Positions 27,793 to 37,654 of a stretch of DNA of 64,000 nucleotides are shown here, piece after piece. Location of the stretch: the NCBI GenBank assembly GCA_040387035.1, contig JAZKEN010000007.1, positions 14,530 through 78,529 of the forward strand. Reading direction: 5' to 3'. Under the pieces are notes generated by a model. It was given only the letters and a program-made list of their open reading frames with translations. It was not told the origin of the DNA and searched no databases. A program made the position numbers and the translations under genes. Numbering within the stretch: the stretch's first letter is position 1; each line of letters opens with the position of its first letter. Source of the stretch: Methylotenera_A sp040387035. GTDB taxonomy: Bacteria; Pseudomonadota; Gammaproteobacteria; Burkholderiales; Methylophilaceae.

Positions 27793-28664
27793 AAGGTATT
27801 GTTTTAGCAGGTGGATCAGGCACGCGCCTGTACCCAGTCACGCAAGTGGTTTCTAAGCAGCTATTGCCGGTTTACGATAAACCGATGATCTATTATCCAC
27901 TATCTGCTTTAATGCTGGCCGGTATACGCGAAGTGTTGATCATATCCACTCCGCAAGATACGCCGCGTTTTAAAGAGTTGCTGGGCGATGGCGCTCAATG
28001 GGGCATGGATATCCAATACGCAGTGCAGCCTTCACCAGATGGATTGGCACAAGCATTTATTATCGGTGAAGAATTTATTGGCAATGACCCATGTGCATTG
28101 GTGCTAGGCGACAATATTTTTTATGGCCATGAGTTGGCATTAATGGCGCAAAACGCGGTAAAACGTATCAAGGGCGCTACCGTATTCGCTTACCCTGTGC
28201 ATGATCCGGAACGTTATGGTGTAGTGGAATTCAATGCTGCCGGTAAAGCCATCAGTCTGGAAGAAAAGCCAACGCAGCCTAAATCACGCTATGCGGTAAC
28301 CGGTCTGTATTTTTATGATAATCGCGTAGTTGAAATCGCCAAGAACATGAAGCCATCTGCACGCGGTGAGCTAGAAATCACCGATGTGAATCGCCAATAT
28401 CTGGAATGGGACGATTTGCAGGTTGAGGTAATGGGGCGTGGAATGGCCTGGCTGGATACAGGTACGCACGATTCATTGATCGAAGCGGGTTCCTTTATCC
28501 AAACCATTGAAAAGCGTCAAGGCTTAAAAATCGCTTGTCCTGAAGAAATCGCCTATCGCATGGGCTTTATTGATGCAGCGCAATTAGAAGTGATGGCCAA
28601 TAAATACGCCAAAAACGGTTACGGCCAATATCTTAAACAAGTGTTAACAGAACGAGTATTTTAA
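27789..28664 (+). CDS. rfbA: Glucose-1-phosphate thymidylyltransferase
   Basis: A 291-residue nucleotidyltransferase: LAGGSGTRLYPVT nucleotide-binding loop, SKQLLPVYDKPMIYYPLS, VLGDNIFYG, and WLDTGTHDSL. It makes dTDP-glucose from glucose-1-phosphate and dTTP, first step of the rhamnose pathway. Overlaps rfbB by 4 bp and rfbC by 1 bp (TAATG), indicating translational coupling. Confidence 0.97.
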   Translation: MKGIVLAGGSGTRLYPVTQVVSKQLLPVYDKPMIYYPLSALMLAGIREVLIISTPQDTPRFKELLGDGAQWGMDIQYAVQPSPDGLAQAFIIGEEFIGNDPCALVLGDNIFYGHELALMAQNAVKRIKGATVFAYPVHDPERYGVVEFNAAGKAISLEEKPTQPKSRYAVTGLYFYDNRVVEIAKNMKPSARGELEITDVNRQYLEWDDLQVEVMGRGMAWLDTGTHDSLIEAGSFIQTIEKRQGLKIACPEEIAYRMGFIDAAQLEVMANKYAKNGYGQYLKQVLTERVF

Positions 28665-29209
28665 TGCAGGTATTCAAAACCAGTATCCCGGACGTGGTTA
28701 TTTTTGAGCCAAAAGTTTTTGGCGATGACAGGGGGTTTTTCTTTGAAAGCTTTAATGCCAAGGCGTTTGAACAGGCTACAGGGTTGAATCCACAGTTTGT
28801 TCAGGATAATCACTCAAAATCGGCTAAAAACGTACTGCGCGGCTTGCATTACCAGATTGAGCAAGCGCAAGGTAAACTGGTGCGTGTTACGCAAGGTGAG
28901 GTGTTTGATGTGGCGGTGGATTTGCGTGTTTCTTCACCCACATTCGGGCAGTGGGAATCCACCATCTTATCCAGCGAAAACAAGCGTCAAATGTGGATTC
29001 CGCCAGGGTTTGCGCATGGTTTCCTGGTGTTGTCAGACAGCGCGGAGTTCTTATATAAAACCACCGATTTTTATGCCCCACAACATGAGTGCTGCCTGAA
29101 ATGGGATGATCCAACAGTGGCAATTCAGTGGCCGATACAAGCCAGTCCTTTATTGTCTGCTAAAGACAGTATGGGCTTAAGCTTGCAAGACGCGAAAAAG
29201 TTTGCATAA
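28664..29209 (+). CDS. rfbC: dTDP-4-dehydrorhamnose 3,5-epimerase
   Basis: A 181-residue cupin epimerase. The RGLHYQ motif carries the catalytic His, with DVAVDLRVSSPTFGQW and PPGFAHGFLVLS as further signatures. Third step in the dTDP-L-rhamnose pathway. Normal length; coupled to rfbA by a TAATG overlap. Confidence 0.97.
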   Translation: MQVFKTSIPDVVIFEPKVFGDDRGFFFESFNAKAFEQATGLNPQFVQDNHSKSAKNVLRGLHYQIEQAQGKLVRVTQGEVFDVAVDLRVSSPTFGQWESTILSSENKRQMWIPPGFAHGFLVLSDSAEFLYKTTDFYAPQHECCLKWDDPTVAIQWPIQASPLLSAKDSMGLSLQDAKKFA

Positions 29210-29236
29210 CCATTTCAACACAGCGCGACTAATCAA

Positions 29237-30288
29237 GTGAAAAAAATTCTGTTAACGGGTGTGAATGGCCAGGTTGGCCATGCGCTACAAAAAAAACTCT
29301 CAACGCATCAAGTCTTTGCTTTAAATCGCGAACAGCTGGATTTAAGCGATAAAGAGGCTATTCGGCGCGTTGTACAAACTATTCAGCCTGATTTGATTAT
29401 CAATCCGGCGGCGTATACTGCCGTCGATAAAGCCGAATCGGAACCAGACCTGGCTTATGCCATCAATGCGACGGCACCTCAAATACTGGCAGAAGAAGCC
29501 GCTAAGCTGGGCGCTGCACTGATCCATTTTTCAACTGATTATGTCTATGATGGCTCAAAAATAGCGGACTACGTAGAGACGGACTCTGTGAATCCACTAA
29601 GCGTCTATGGAAAAAGCAAGCTGGCCGGCGAAGAGGCTATCCGCGCAACAGGCATTCCACACCTGATTTTGCGCACTAGCTGGGTGTACGGCGCTTATGG
29701 TAAAAACTTTTTAAAAACCATTATTCGTCTAGCTGCTGAACGCGATAGCTTGCGTATTGTGGCGGACCAGTTCGGTGCGCCGACCAGTAGCGAAAGCATC
29801 GCCAATGCGGTGGTGGAACTATTGGCTGCCTGGCAGCCACAGGATAACAATCAAACAGGTGTTTACCATTTTACCAANNNNNNNNNNNNNNNNNNNNNNN
29901 NNNNNNNNNNNNNNNNNNNNNNNNNNNNNNNNNNNNNNNNNNNNNNNNNNNNNNNNNNNNNNNNNNNNNNNNNNNNNTGGCTGCCTGGCAGCCACAGGAT
30001 AACAATCAAACAGGTGTTTACCATTTTACCAACCAAGGTAAAACATCATGGCATGGATTTAGTGTTGAAATCGTGCGTGAATATAATCGCTTAGCGGCTA
30101 TGAAAAGCTTAGCGCAACTTAAAGCGCCTATTGAACACATTGAGGCGATTACAACGGCCGATTACCCAACCCCTGCGGCGCGGCCTGCCAATTCAACATT
30201 AAGCAACCAAAAGCTTAAACAGGTATTTGATGTGGCGCTACCAAGCTGGGAGCATGGTTTACAGCAGGCACTGCAGGCGCTTGTGTAA
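29237..30288 (+). CDS. rfbD: dTDP-4-dehydrorhamnose reductase, split by a false gap
   Basis: It starts with GTG at 29237 and has the Rossmann motif GVNGQVGHAL, INPAAYTAVDKAE, STDYVYDG and the catalytic YGKSKLAGE. The 100 N at 29878-29977 break the frame. The flanking 55 bp (29823-29877 and 29978-30032) are identical, and collapsing them yields 298 residues, the normal family length, ending VWxx-free at the TAA at 30286. Last step of dTDP-L-rhamnose synthesis and last gene of the operon; converges with queD three bases on. Confidence 0.95.
29878..29977. other. Assembly gap (100 N), flanked by a 55-bp duplicate
   Basis: 29823-29877 equals 29978-30032 (starts TGGCTGCCTGGC, ends TTTTACCAA). An unmerged contig overlap as at 5593; removing 155 bp repairs rfbD. 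Confidence 0.95.
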
Positions 30289-30291
30289 GTG

Positions 30292-30732
30292 TTAAGCTAG
30301 CGCATCTGCCCAGCTATTGGGTGTTTCATACAGCCTAACGCGCTCTAGTTTTAGGTGGTTGCCGTAGGTGTCTTTGTACTGGTTGCGCAAAATCTTAAAG
30401 GCTTCAGCCGCCATATTCTCTGCAGTGGGAACAGTAGGGAATACCACGGTTTTATGATTGTGCATGGAGTTTAGAAAGTTGAGCACTTCCAAGTCGTCCT
30501 TAAACACTAAAAAAGCATGATCCCAAACATCCACCACGCTTTCTCTTGCAATACGCTTTACATCAGAGAAATCCATCACCATGCCGCTTTCGGACAAGTT
30601 ATCCTGCGTAATAATATCGCCAGACAAGGTGATTTCCAGTGCGTAGCGATGGCCATGCAGGTTTCGGCATTGGCTTTTATGGCAAGGAATACGGTGGCCT
30701 GCGTCAAACTCTAAACGGGTAGTGATGTGCAT
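30292..30732 (-). CDS. queD: 6-carboxy-5,6,7,8-tetrahydropterin synthase
   Basis: A 146-residue QueD/PTPS-fold enzyme in queuosine (7-deazaguanine) synthesis. Zinc-binding His are in FDAGHRI and NLHGHRY; the catalytic Cys lies in the CHKSQCRN stretch; the late EN in PTAENMAAE and the Glu in ERVRLYE are conserved. queG, the last step of the same pathway, is at 60184-61269. Convergent with rfbD. Confidence 0.93.
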   Translation of the reverse strand: MHITTRLEFDAGHRIPCHKSQCRNLHGHRYALEITLSGDIITQDNLSESGMVMDFSDVKRIARESVVDVWDHAFLVFKDDLEVLNFLNSMHNHKTVVFPTVPTAENMAAEAFKILRNQYKDTYGNHLKLERVRLYETPNSWADALA

Positions 30733-30747
30733 GCCATTATTATAGCA

Positions 30748-32493
30748 TCAGGAGGATAGGTGCTGTTTTGTCCAAATTACAAACTGTTCAAAAGGCATGG
30801 GTTTTGCAAAGTAATAACCTTGGCACTTATGAATCTTCATCTGCTTGATTAAATCCAGGCAATCCTTATCTTCAACACCCTCTGCCAGCACTTCCTTGCC
30901 CAAACTATTGGCAAGCATGGCAATCGATTTAACAATTTCAAAATCATCAACAGAATGTATGATGTCGCGCACAAATGACTGGTCAATCTTGATTAAATCA
31001 ATCGGCATGGTACGCAAACGTGACAAGGATGAAAATCCAGTACCAAAATCATCCAGGGCAAGCCTGAACCCGCTTTCAGACAGGGTCTTGATCACTGTGG
31101 TAGACGATTCATTGTATTCCAGAATACCATTCTCTGTAATTTCAAGTACGATATCTTGCGGTTTGATTTTCCAAAGCGCTATCGCTTGCAACAACAAATG
31201 CGGCAATTCAATATCGTATAAATCCTCAGCACGCAGGTTGATCGTTAAGTAAATGGGCAGCTTGTGTTCATTAATCAGTTCGCTTGCGTAGCGGCAAGCC
31301 GAATTGATTAACCAGCGCGTAAATAATTTACCTTTGCCTACTTTGTTTAAAATTTCAATGGTGACACTGGGGTAAATGTTGTGGCTAATACCGTCAGACC
31401 AACGCAGTAATAGCTCTGCTCCGGCGCAAGTGGAATGTTCAATATTCACAATCGGTTGGAAAAACAAGGTCAGGCTATCGGTTGCGAAAGCTTCCAGCAC
31501 TTTGTTTTCTATGTCATTTTGATGTTGAAGATCTTTTTTTATTTCATCAGAATACATCACAAAATACTGCTGTTTGGCGACGGCACTCTCTAGCGCAGAT
31601 TTAGCATGTGTATAAACATCGCTAATATTGGTTTGCGCTCCGCCCATAAATGCGCCGCCGCAAATTGGCGTTACCAATACAGAAACGTCTTTCAATATCA
31701 GCATTTCCTCAAAAGCACGCCCTAATTTAGCCGCCAGTAGATTAAGCTGCAGCGCGCTATCGATATGCGGAATCAATAGATCGAACTGTAAGTTACTACT
31801 GTGGAATAAAACATGTTTAGGTGAAATGTTTTGCTTGAGTATGGTGGTGATTTTTTGGCTTAGGCGCGCAGTCACCACATGAGAAAAAACAGGACTGTTC
31901 TTTGCAATCATAAATTGCATGGAAAAAATAGCAACCGTTTGATTCTTGGCTGATTTTTTTATATTGTTTTCCAGATAATGGAATATCTGACTGACATTCG
32001 GTAACTGCGTATTGCTATCAAAATTCAGTGCATAGTCCAGTTGCTGCTGCTGAAATTGATGCGTTGTTTCTGCCCATAAACGGTAAAGAAATAAATGCAG
32101 TTTAGCCGTATTTGCACGGCTAAATAGCGATTTTGATTCTAAACAGCTGATTAAACGTAAAATAACTTGTACATCTACGTGGTTTTGAAGCGCATTCAAC
32201 CACAAGAAAACCAGCTGATTGATATAGGCTGTAAATTCGCTTAGATTGCGCTGGTTTTGGCTGGCAACCAGGGCGTCTGCAATGGCAGTCAGGTATGGGT
32301 TGCTGTTGACTTGATGCGTGTTGATGGTGTTTTGCAGCTGCTTGGAGTCGACTTTAAGCTGATTAAACAATTCAGTTTGGTTTAAGCCATATTGCGCAAG
32401 TTTGGTGGCTATTTCCTGCTCGCTATAGCTGATCTCAACTTCAAACGGGGGTGCTTCAGTTTCAGCGAATGTCGAATGTGTAGGCGTGATCAT
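30748..32493 (-). CDS. EAL-domain c-di-GMP phosphodiesterase with degenerate GGDEF
   Basis: A 581-residue cytoplasmic protein. The C-terminal EAL domain (about 335-575) keeps the catalytic set: E in the variant motif GAELLLRW, N in INLRAED, EITEN, LDDFGTGFSS, IKIDQSF and EGVED, so phosphodiesterase activity is plausible. The region about 165-325 looks like a GGDEF fold that has lost its signature (HSSNLQFDLLIP where GGDEF would be). The first ~150 residues are helical with no recognisable sensor and no membrane span. Next upstream on the strand is an HD-GYP-type protein, so the two may act together in c-di-GMP control. Confidence 0.88.
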   Translation of the reverse strand: MITPTHSTFAETEAPPFEVEISYSEQEIATKLAQYGLNQTELFNQLKVDSKQLQNTINTHQVNSNPYLTAIADALVASQNQRNLSEFTAYINQLVFLWLNALQNHVDVQVILRLISCLESKSLFSRANTAKLHLFLYRLWAETTHQFQQQQLDYALNFDSNTQLPNVSQIFHYLENNIKKSAKNQTVAIFSMQFMIAKNSPVFSHVVTARLSQKITTILKQNISPKHVLFHSSNLQFDLLIPHIDSALQLNLLAAKLGRAFEEMLILKDVSVLVTPICGGAFMGGAQTNISDVYTHAKSALESAVAKQQYFVMYSDEIKKDLQHQNDIENKVLEAFATDSLTLFFQPIVNIEHSTCAGAELLLRWSDGISHNIYPSVTIEILNKVGKGKLFTRWLINSACRYASELINEHKLPIYLTINLRAEDLYDIELPHLLLQAIALWKIKPQDIVLEITENGILEYNESSTTVIKTLSESGFRLALDDFGTGFSSLSRLRTMPIDLIKIDQSFVRDIIHSVDDFEIVKSIAMLANSLGKEVLAEGVEDKDCLDLIKQMKIHKCQGYYFAKPMPFEQFVIWTKQHLSS

Positions 32494-32532
32494 TGCTAAT
32501 TATAGGTTTTGACCAATAAGGATAAAAGTGGC

Positions 32533-34134
32533 TTATAAATAAAAATCATCTGGGCTCAAACCATAACTATCTGGCGCCAAGCTTCGCGTAATTTTGTAAG
32601 GTTCGCCCGATGGCGTGTTAGGGCTATTGAGCAGGTTCAATATAATCGGCACGTCATAACGCAGCTTGTTTTGATCCAATAGCAACATCAAGCGTGGCAG
32701 CAATCTCCTGACCTGGTTTTGTTGGATAACCACTGCCACTTCGCCTGTATTGAGTTCTACCAGTGAACTGACCGGGTACATGCCCATAAACTGTACCAGT
32801 TGATCAATTAGCTCTGTACTGAATTGCTTGCCGCTTAAGCGGTGAATCTCATCCAGCGCTTGCTGGTGGAACACACCTTTGGCATAACTTTTATGACTGG
32901 TGATCGCACAGTAGGTATCGATTAATCCAGCGGCCTGTGACATCAGGCCGATTTGGTTTTTCTTCAGGTGGAAAGGGTAGCCACTGCCATCGATGCGTTC
33001 GTGATGCTGGGCGACCAAAAAAATCACTGTATTGGGAATATTGGCCGTGTTTTCTAAAATCTTAAGGCTTTCATCCACGTGTTTTTTTGCATGTTCAAAC
33101 TCCTCATGCGTCAGCTTGCTTTCTTTAAGCAAGATATCGGAAGAAATTTTCACCTTGCCCACATCCTGCAATAAACCGGCTAAGCCCAGCTCTTTAATCT
33201 GTTTTTTTGATAAGGCTAAAAAGTTACCAAAAGCCATCAAGGTAATCGACACATTCAGCGCATGGTTATAGGCATAATCGTCAGTTTTTTTCAGCTTGGC
33301 CAGCCACAAAAGGGCATCTGGTGTACGGCCAATACTTTCTACCATGCTGTCCAGGATTTCGCTAACAGCGGTTAAGTCTAAATGCTGCTCGTTTGCAACC
33401 GACTCAAAAATATCGCGCGTTGCAATTTGCGATTGCTCATACACCGGCACTATCGCCGCTATTTCAATCTCTACCGGTGGCTCTTCTTCATAGATGGTGA
33501 TTCTGTAATCATCGTCTTGCCCGGCTTCGATTGTTTTATCGGCATCGGTAGGGTTGTTATTGCCTTTTAATTTTTCGCGCTTAAATAGGCCACCAATAAA
33601 GCCGCCAACATCTTTTGCTAATTGTTTGGCAATTGAGTTTTGTTCGCTGTTATTCTCAGGCTCATAGGGCAATGCTTCCTGCGCGGCAGTGCTAGCGCCG
33701 TAGCGCAGGTTGTAAATCGTGCCTTCCGCATTGGCTGATGGCGCATTTTTTTGCGGCCGGCTTTTAATATCGGTTAATACATCCAGGAAAGAAATTTTAT
33801 TGCCTGCACTGGTGCTATTAGCCGCTTGAGTGTAGTTAGTCTGGTCATCAGGGCTTTTTAAGCTTGGGTCTTTTAGCTTAACCAGGGGACTTTCACGTTT
33901 AATCGCTACATTTTGTTTAGTAGGCCAAACTAATTGGTTGCCAGTCGATTTTGTGCGGTCAACATACACAAAGGAACACAAAGAAATCAAGGTGTCGATA
34001 TCTGCTTGATCTTCCAGCAAAAAGCCTTGCAGCATAAAAGGTGTGCCAATCCAAGGCCTGTCTAGCTCGGCAACATACATGCCCAGCATCAGGTTAGATA
34101 CCTCTACTTGTTCTTTTTTTAAATCAATCATCAA
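32533..34134 (-). CDS. HD-GYP-domain protein with altered HD motif
   Basis: A 533-residue protein. The N-terminal DUF3391-type region (about 10-65, LMLGMYVAELDRPW) is followed by a ~150-residue low-complexity linker. The HD-GYP domain (about 245-480) has H291, H352, HHERIDGSGYP (377-387) and D406. The metal-binding HD dyad reads QD (Q323-D324 in LLQDVGKVKI), losing one metal-ligand His. It might therefore be a c-di-GMP binder or a weakened phosphodiesterase. Probably in one unit with the EAL gene 39 bp downstream. Confidence 0.88.
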   Translation of the reverse strand: MMIDLKKEQVEVSNLMLGMYVAELDRPWIGTPFMLQGFLLEDQADIDTLISLCSFVYVDRTKSTGNQLVWPTKQNVAIKRESPLVKLKDPSLKSPDDQTNYTQAANSTSAGNKISFLDVLTDIKSRPQKNAPSANAEGTIYNLRYGASTAAQEALPYEPENNSEQNSIAKQLAKDVGGFIGGLFKREKLKGNNNPTDADKTIEAGQDDDYRITIYEEEPPVEIEIAAIVPVYEQSQIATRDIFESVANEQHLDLTAVSEILDSMVESIGRTPDALLWLAKLKKTDDYAYNHALNVSITLMAFGNFLALSKKQIKELGLAGLLQDVGKVKISSDILLKESKLTHEEFEHAKKHVDESLKILENTANIPNTVIFLVAQHHERIDGSGYPFHLKKNQIGLMSQAAGLIDTYCAITSHKSYAKGVFHQQALDEIHRLSGKQFSTELIDQLVQFMGMYPVSSLVELNTGEVAVVIQQNQVRRLLPRLMLLLDQNKLRYDVPIILNLLNSPNTPSGEPYKITRSLAPDSYGLSPDDFYL

Positions 34135-34313
34135 CGCATTATATGTGAATAAGACAAGCTCAGTGAATCAATCAATTTTAGTTGTACAGGCAGGCCTGTT
34201 ATCGGATGTTAAATCATTACGACCGCCAAGTGAATACGTGCGCTGATTCCGGCAACACATTTTTACAAATACTTATATAAACTGATTGTTTTATATTTAT
34301 TCGATTGGTGACT

Positions 34314-35186
34314 CTAATGACTGGCGAGGGAAAGTTCTGTTGATAGTTGCTGGTAAAAGCTTAGCCTGGTAGCTGATACTTTGCCATCTTTAACGGCATT
34401 AATCACTGCACAATCAGGTTCGTGCGAATGTTTGCAATTGCTAAACCGGCAATTGCCCAGGTAAGGCCTGAATTCTCTAAAAGCCATTTCAACCTGTTCG
34501 TTTGTCAGGTGATTTAGGCCAAACTCTTGCAAGCCGGGTGAGTCAATCAAGCTGCTGTTCTGATCCAGGTGGTATAAGTGGGTGGCGGTGGTGGTGTGCT
34601 TGCCGCTATCGAGCACGGTGCTGATTTCCTGTGTACGTACATTCATATGCGGCAGCAAGGCATTGATGATGGTCGATTTACCCATGCCGGACTGTCCCAC
34701 TAAAACACTTTGCTGATTGGCTAAAAATTGCTTGATGGCCTCAATGTCTTGTTTAGCCGACAGATGCACTACCTGATAGCCTAAATCTGCATACAGTTGC
34801 AGCTTGGATTTGGCATCATCCACATCGGCCAGGTCGCATTTGTTTAAAACAATAAGTGGCTGGATATTGGCCGCTTCGGCTGCGATCAAGCAACGATTTA
34901 GCAATGCTTCATAAAAACTAGGCTGGGTGGCTAATACAATCACAATCTGCGTGACGTTTGAGGCGAGGATCTTGCTTTTGATGGCATTGCTGCGATAGAG
35001 CAGGCTGGTGCGCTTAAGGCTTGACTCTACAACACCTTCAGTGGTGGCGGTCATCTTAATATTGACGTGGTCGCCACAAGCCAGGTCATTCTTTTTGCCA
35101 CGCGTCACACAGCTGATGCGTGTTTTATCGGTGAGCTCAACTTCATAACGCTTGCCATACGAGGCAACAACTAAACCTTGCGGCAT
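34314..35186 (-). CDS. rsgA: Small-subunit ribosome biogenesis GTPase RsgA
   Basis: A 290-residue circularly permuted GTPase: N-terminal OB domain, LNKCDLAD (G4) before the P-loop GQSGMGKSTIINAL (G1), DSPGLQEFGL (G3), and a C-terminal zinc knuckle CRFSNCKHSHEPDC. It matures the 30S subunit. The gene is followed downstream by about 180 bp before the HD-GYP start. Upstream on the same strand are a cytochrome c and an M48 protease. Confidence 0.96.
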   Translation of the reverse strand: MPQGLVVASYGKRYEVELTDKTRISCVTRGKKNDLACGDHVNIKMTATTEGVVESSLKRTSLLYRSNAIKSKILASNVTQIVIVLATQPSFYEALLNRCLIAAEAANIQPLIVLNKCDLADVDDAKSKLQLYADLGYQVVHLSAKQDIEAIKQFLANQQSVLVGQSGMGKSTIINALLPHMNVRTQEISTVLDSGKHTTTATHLYHLDQNSSLIDSPGLQEFGLNHLTNEQVEMAFREFRPYLGNCRFSNCKHSHEPDCAVINAVKDGKVSATRLSFYQQLSTELSLASH

Positions 35187-35228
35187 TAACGGTTAATTTT
35201 CGAGTGTAGATTCAAAGGTAAGCTTAAG

Positions 35229-35543
35229 TTAGTGATCAAATTTATAGTAGTTCTGATTCAGGTAAGCAGCGACGTTCAGTTCTTCATCCTCAAACCATTT
35301 CAAGCCAAGCATGGTGTTGCAATTACGCACTTGCGCCAGCAGGCCTTTGGACGATTTTACTATGGCATTTTCGCGCGTGTAGATGGCAGAGCCGTCTCCA
35401 CCGAAACTACTGGCATGGCAGCTAATGCAATGTTGACTCACCAGGGCCTTGCCGGCATTGGCATCGGCTTTTGCGAATAGCTCATTGGCTTGCGCATTAA
35501 AACTACAGGCTAACAGTGTGCAGAATATCCAATTTTTAAACAT
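35229..35543 (-). CDS. Small periplasmic cytochrome c
   Basis: A 104-residue protein with a signal peptide cleaved around AQA19 and one heme-attachment site C39-I-S-C-H43. A Met in CNTMLGLKWFEDEEL is a candidate axial ligand. I chose the ATG at 35543 because a GGGAGGG Shine-Dalgarno lies 8 nt before it; the frame's earlier start at 35573 would bury the signal peptide. A monoheme electron carrier of unknown partner, encoded between the M48 protease and rsgA, a placement seen in related betaproteobacteria. Confidence 0.88.
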   Translation of the reverse strand: MFKNWIFCTLLACSFNAQANELFAKADANAGKALVSQHCISCHASSFGGDGSAIYTRENAIVKSSKGLLAQVRNCNTMLGLKWFEDEELNVAAYLNQNYYKFDH

Positions 35544-35569
35544 GCAATATCCCTCCCTGTTTGACTGAT

Positions 35570-36820
35570 TCAACTAGTATACGCTGCTAATTTTGAAATA
35601 CGAATGCTAGCTGGCGGATGCGAGTCATAAAAAGCAGAATGCAAAGGATCTGGCGTTAAAGTTGAAGCATTATCACGGTATAACTTAACCAAAGCTTCAA
35701 CCAAGCGCTTGGCATCGGCATGCTTGGCCGCATAATCATCCGCCTCAAACTCATTTTTGCGTGAGTAGCTGGCCATTAACGGGCGTAACAAAAACAGGAA
35801 CACAGGCGACACCAATAAAAATAATAGCAAAGCCATGTAGTTGCTTATTTCGGTAACGCCCAGGCCATTGTAAAACCAGGCTTGGTTCATTAACCAGCCA
35901 AGCAAAGCTAAACCGATAAAGCTCATAAAGAACAGCATCGCGATACGTTTAATCACATGATGATGTTTAAAGTGGCCAAGCTCATGTGCAAGCACGGCTT
36001 CAATTTCTTCTGTATTCAAGCGGCTTAACAGGGTGTCAAAAAACACCACACGTTTGCTACTGCCAAAACCGGTAAAGTAGGCATTGCCATGGCCTGAACG
36101 TGTTGAACCATCCATTACGAATAGGCCTTGTGACTTGAATCCACATTTCGTCAGCAGTGCTTCTATACGTGTTTTCAATGTTTCATCAGCCAAGGGAGTG
36201 AATTTGTTAAATAAGGGGGCGATAAAAGTAGGGTAGACCGCTAACATCACAATATTAAACACGCTCCATACTACCCATAGGTAGAACCACCAGTATTGAC
36301 CAGCGCCTTTCATCAGCCACAATGCTGCAAACAAGATAGGTGCGCCTAAAGCTAGACCGACCAGGCTATGCTTTAGCATATCGCTGAAAAACATGGCAGG
36401 TGTCATTTTATTAAAACCAAATTGCTCGTCGATAGTGAACGTTCTGTAATAATCAAACGGGATATCAATCAGGCTGCTGATCAGCATGGCGGTACAAATC
36501 ACCAATGCACCACGGATAATCTCATGGCTAGGCAGAAGGTTAAACCAAGTGTTATCAATCAATTGCAAACCGCCGCCAATGGTGAGTGCCGCTAACAACA
36601 ACGCTTGTGCGCTTGCCTCGATTAAAGCCAGTTTGGTTTTGGCAGAAGAGTAATCCGCTGCTTTTTGGTGCGCTTCTAGGCTAATATTGCCTGCAAAGGC
36701 CGCTGGTACTGCACCACGATGTGCTTGCACATGGTTTATATGGCGTGAACCCAGCCAGATACGGATAGCCGTGGTTGTGATGAGCAGGAAAACGAAAACG
36801 AAAGTAAGTGTAGATGCCAT
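35570..36820 (-). CDS. M48 family metallopeptidase (Ste24/CAAX protease-like)
   Basis: A 416-residue inner-membrane zinc protease with several membrane spans. The HExxH motif is LAHELGHFKHHH, the third ligand Glu is in KNEFEADDYAAKH, and the C-terminal SHPPASIRI is typical. The architecture matches the Ste24/CAAX prenyl protease 1 type. Bacterial members handle membrane-protein quality control; the substrate here is unknown. Divergent from orn. Confidence 0.92.
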   Translation of the reverse strand: MASTLTFVFVFLLITTTAIRIWLGSRHINHVQAHRGAVPAAFAGNISLEAHQKAADYSSAKTKLALIEASAQALLLAALTIGGGLQLIDNTWFNLLPSHEIIRGALVICTAMLISSLIDIPFDYYRTFTIDEQFGFNKMTPAMFFSDMLKHSLVGLALGAPILFAALWLMKGAGQYWWFYLWVVWSVFNIVMLAVYPTFIAPLFNKFTPLADETLKTRIEALLTKCGFKSQGLFVMDGSTRSGHGNAYFTGFGSSKRVVFFDTLLSRLNTEEIEAVLAHELGHFKHHHVIKRIAMLFFMSFIGLALLGWLMNQAWFYNGLGVTEISNYMALLLFLLVSPVFLFLLRPLMASYSRKNEFEADDYAAKHADAKRLVEALVKLYRDNASTLTPDPLHSAFYDSHPPASIRISKLAAYTS

Positions 36821-36932
36821 AGGTGACTTAGTCGCTAAAAACCTGAAAAGTTAAATATAATGATATTGTGAAGCATTTGAGCGTTATACGTTCAACTTAA
36901 GTGCAACAATTTAAACATTTTAATCGTATTTA

Positions 36933-37517
36933 ATGGAAATCATGATGACCGCTTTAAGCAGCAATACAGACAATTTAAAATCAAACGACAACTTAATTTG
37001 GTTAGACATGGAAATGAGCGGATTACTGCCCGATAGCGACCGCATCCTGGAGCTCGCCGCAGTTGTAACAGACGCCGATTTAAATGTATTAGGTGAATCG
37101 CCAGTGCTGGTTATTCATCAAGCAGATAGCGTACTAGATGGCATGGATGCCTGGAATAAGGGCACGCATGGACGCAGTGGCTTGATTGAAAAAGTGAAAG
37201 CATCAACCTTGGATGAGCAAGCGGCCACTGAACAGATGATTGCGTTTTTAAAGCAATATGTGCCGGCAGGTAAATCGCCCATGTGCGGCAATTCGATCTG
37301 TCAGGATAGACGCTTTATGGCGCGCTACATGCCAGACCTGGAAAGCTATTTCCATTATCGTAATTTGGATGTGAGCGTTTTTAAAGAACTGGCGCGCCGC
37401 TGGAAACCAACGATCTACTCCGGCTTTAAAAAAGCCAGCAAACATGAAGCCTTGGCGGATATTTATGAATCAATCGACGAACTTAAATACTACCGTGAGC
37501 ATTTTATTGTTAAGTAA
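36933..37517 (+). CDS. orn: Oligoribonuclease
   Basis: A 194-residue DEDDh exonuclease degrading 2-5 nt RNAs and linear pGpG, which links it to the c-di-GMP proteins nearby. Motifs: WLDMEMSGL (ExoI), CGNSICQDRRFMARYMP (ExoII), and KHEALADIYESI (ExoIII). A ~20-residue N-terminal extension precedes the family start, with an alternative Met five codons in. Convergent with glgA. Confidence 0.96.
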   Translation: MEIMMTALSSNTDNLKSNDNLIWLDMEMSGLLPDSDRILELAAVVTDADLNVLGESPVLVIHQADSVLDGMDAWNKGTHGRSGLIEKVKASTLDEQAATEQMIAFLKQYVPAGKSPMCGNSICQDRRFMARYMPDLESYFHYRNLDVSVFKELARRWKPTIYSGFKKASKHEALADIYESIDELKYYREHFIVK

Positions 37518-37549
37518 GCCGTTATAGATTGCCAAAAAAGCGCTAGGGC

Positions 37550-37583
37550 AAAAAAAGGGGGCATAACGATTAGGTTACACCCC
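37550..37583 (-). terminator. Intrinsic terminator of glgA
   Basis: On the minus strand GGGGTGTAAC, loop CTAATC, GTTATGCCCC (10-bp stem with two G-U pairs), then C and seven T. It lies about 72 bp after the glgA stop. The plus strand has no T-tract, so it does not serve orn. Confidence 0.8.
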
Positions 37584-37654
37584 TAGGGAGGAGAAGTTAG
37601 CTTTGGAGAAGCTTAATTACATATAAGCATCAGCTGTGCCAACTTTTCATCCTG

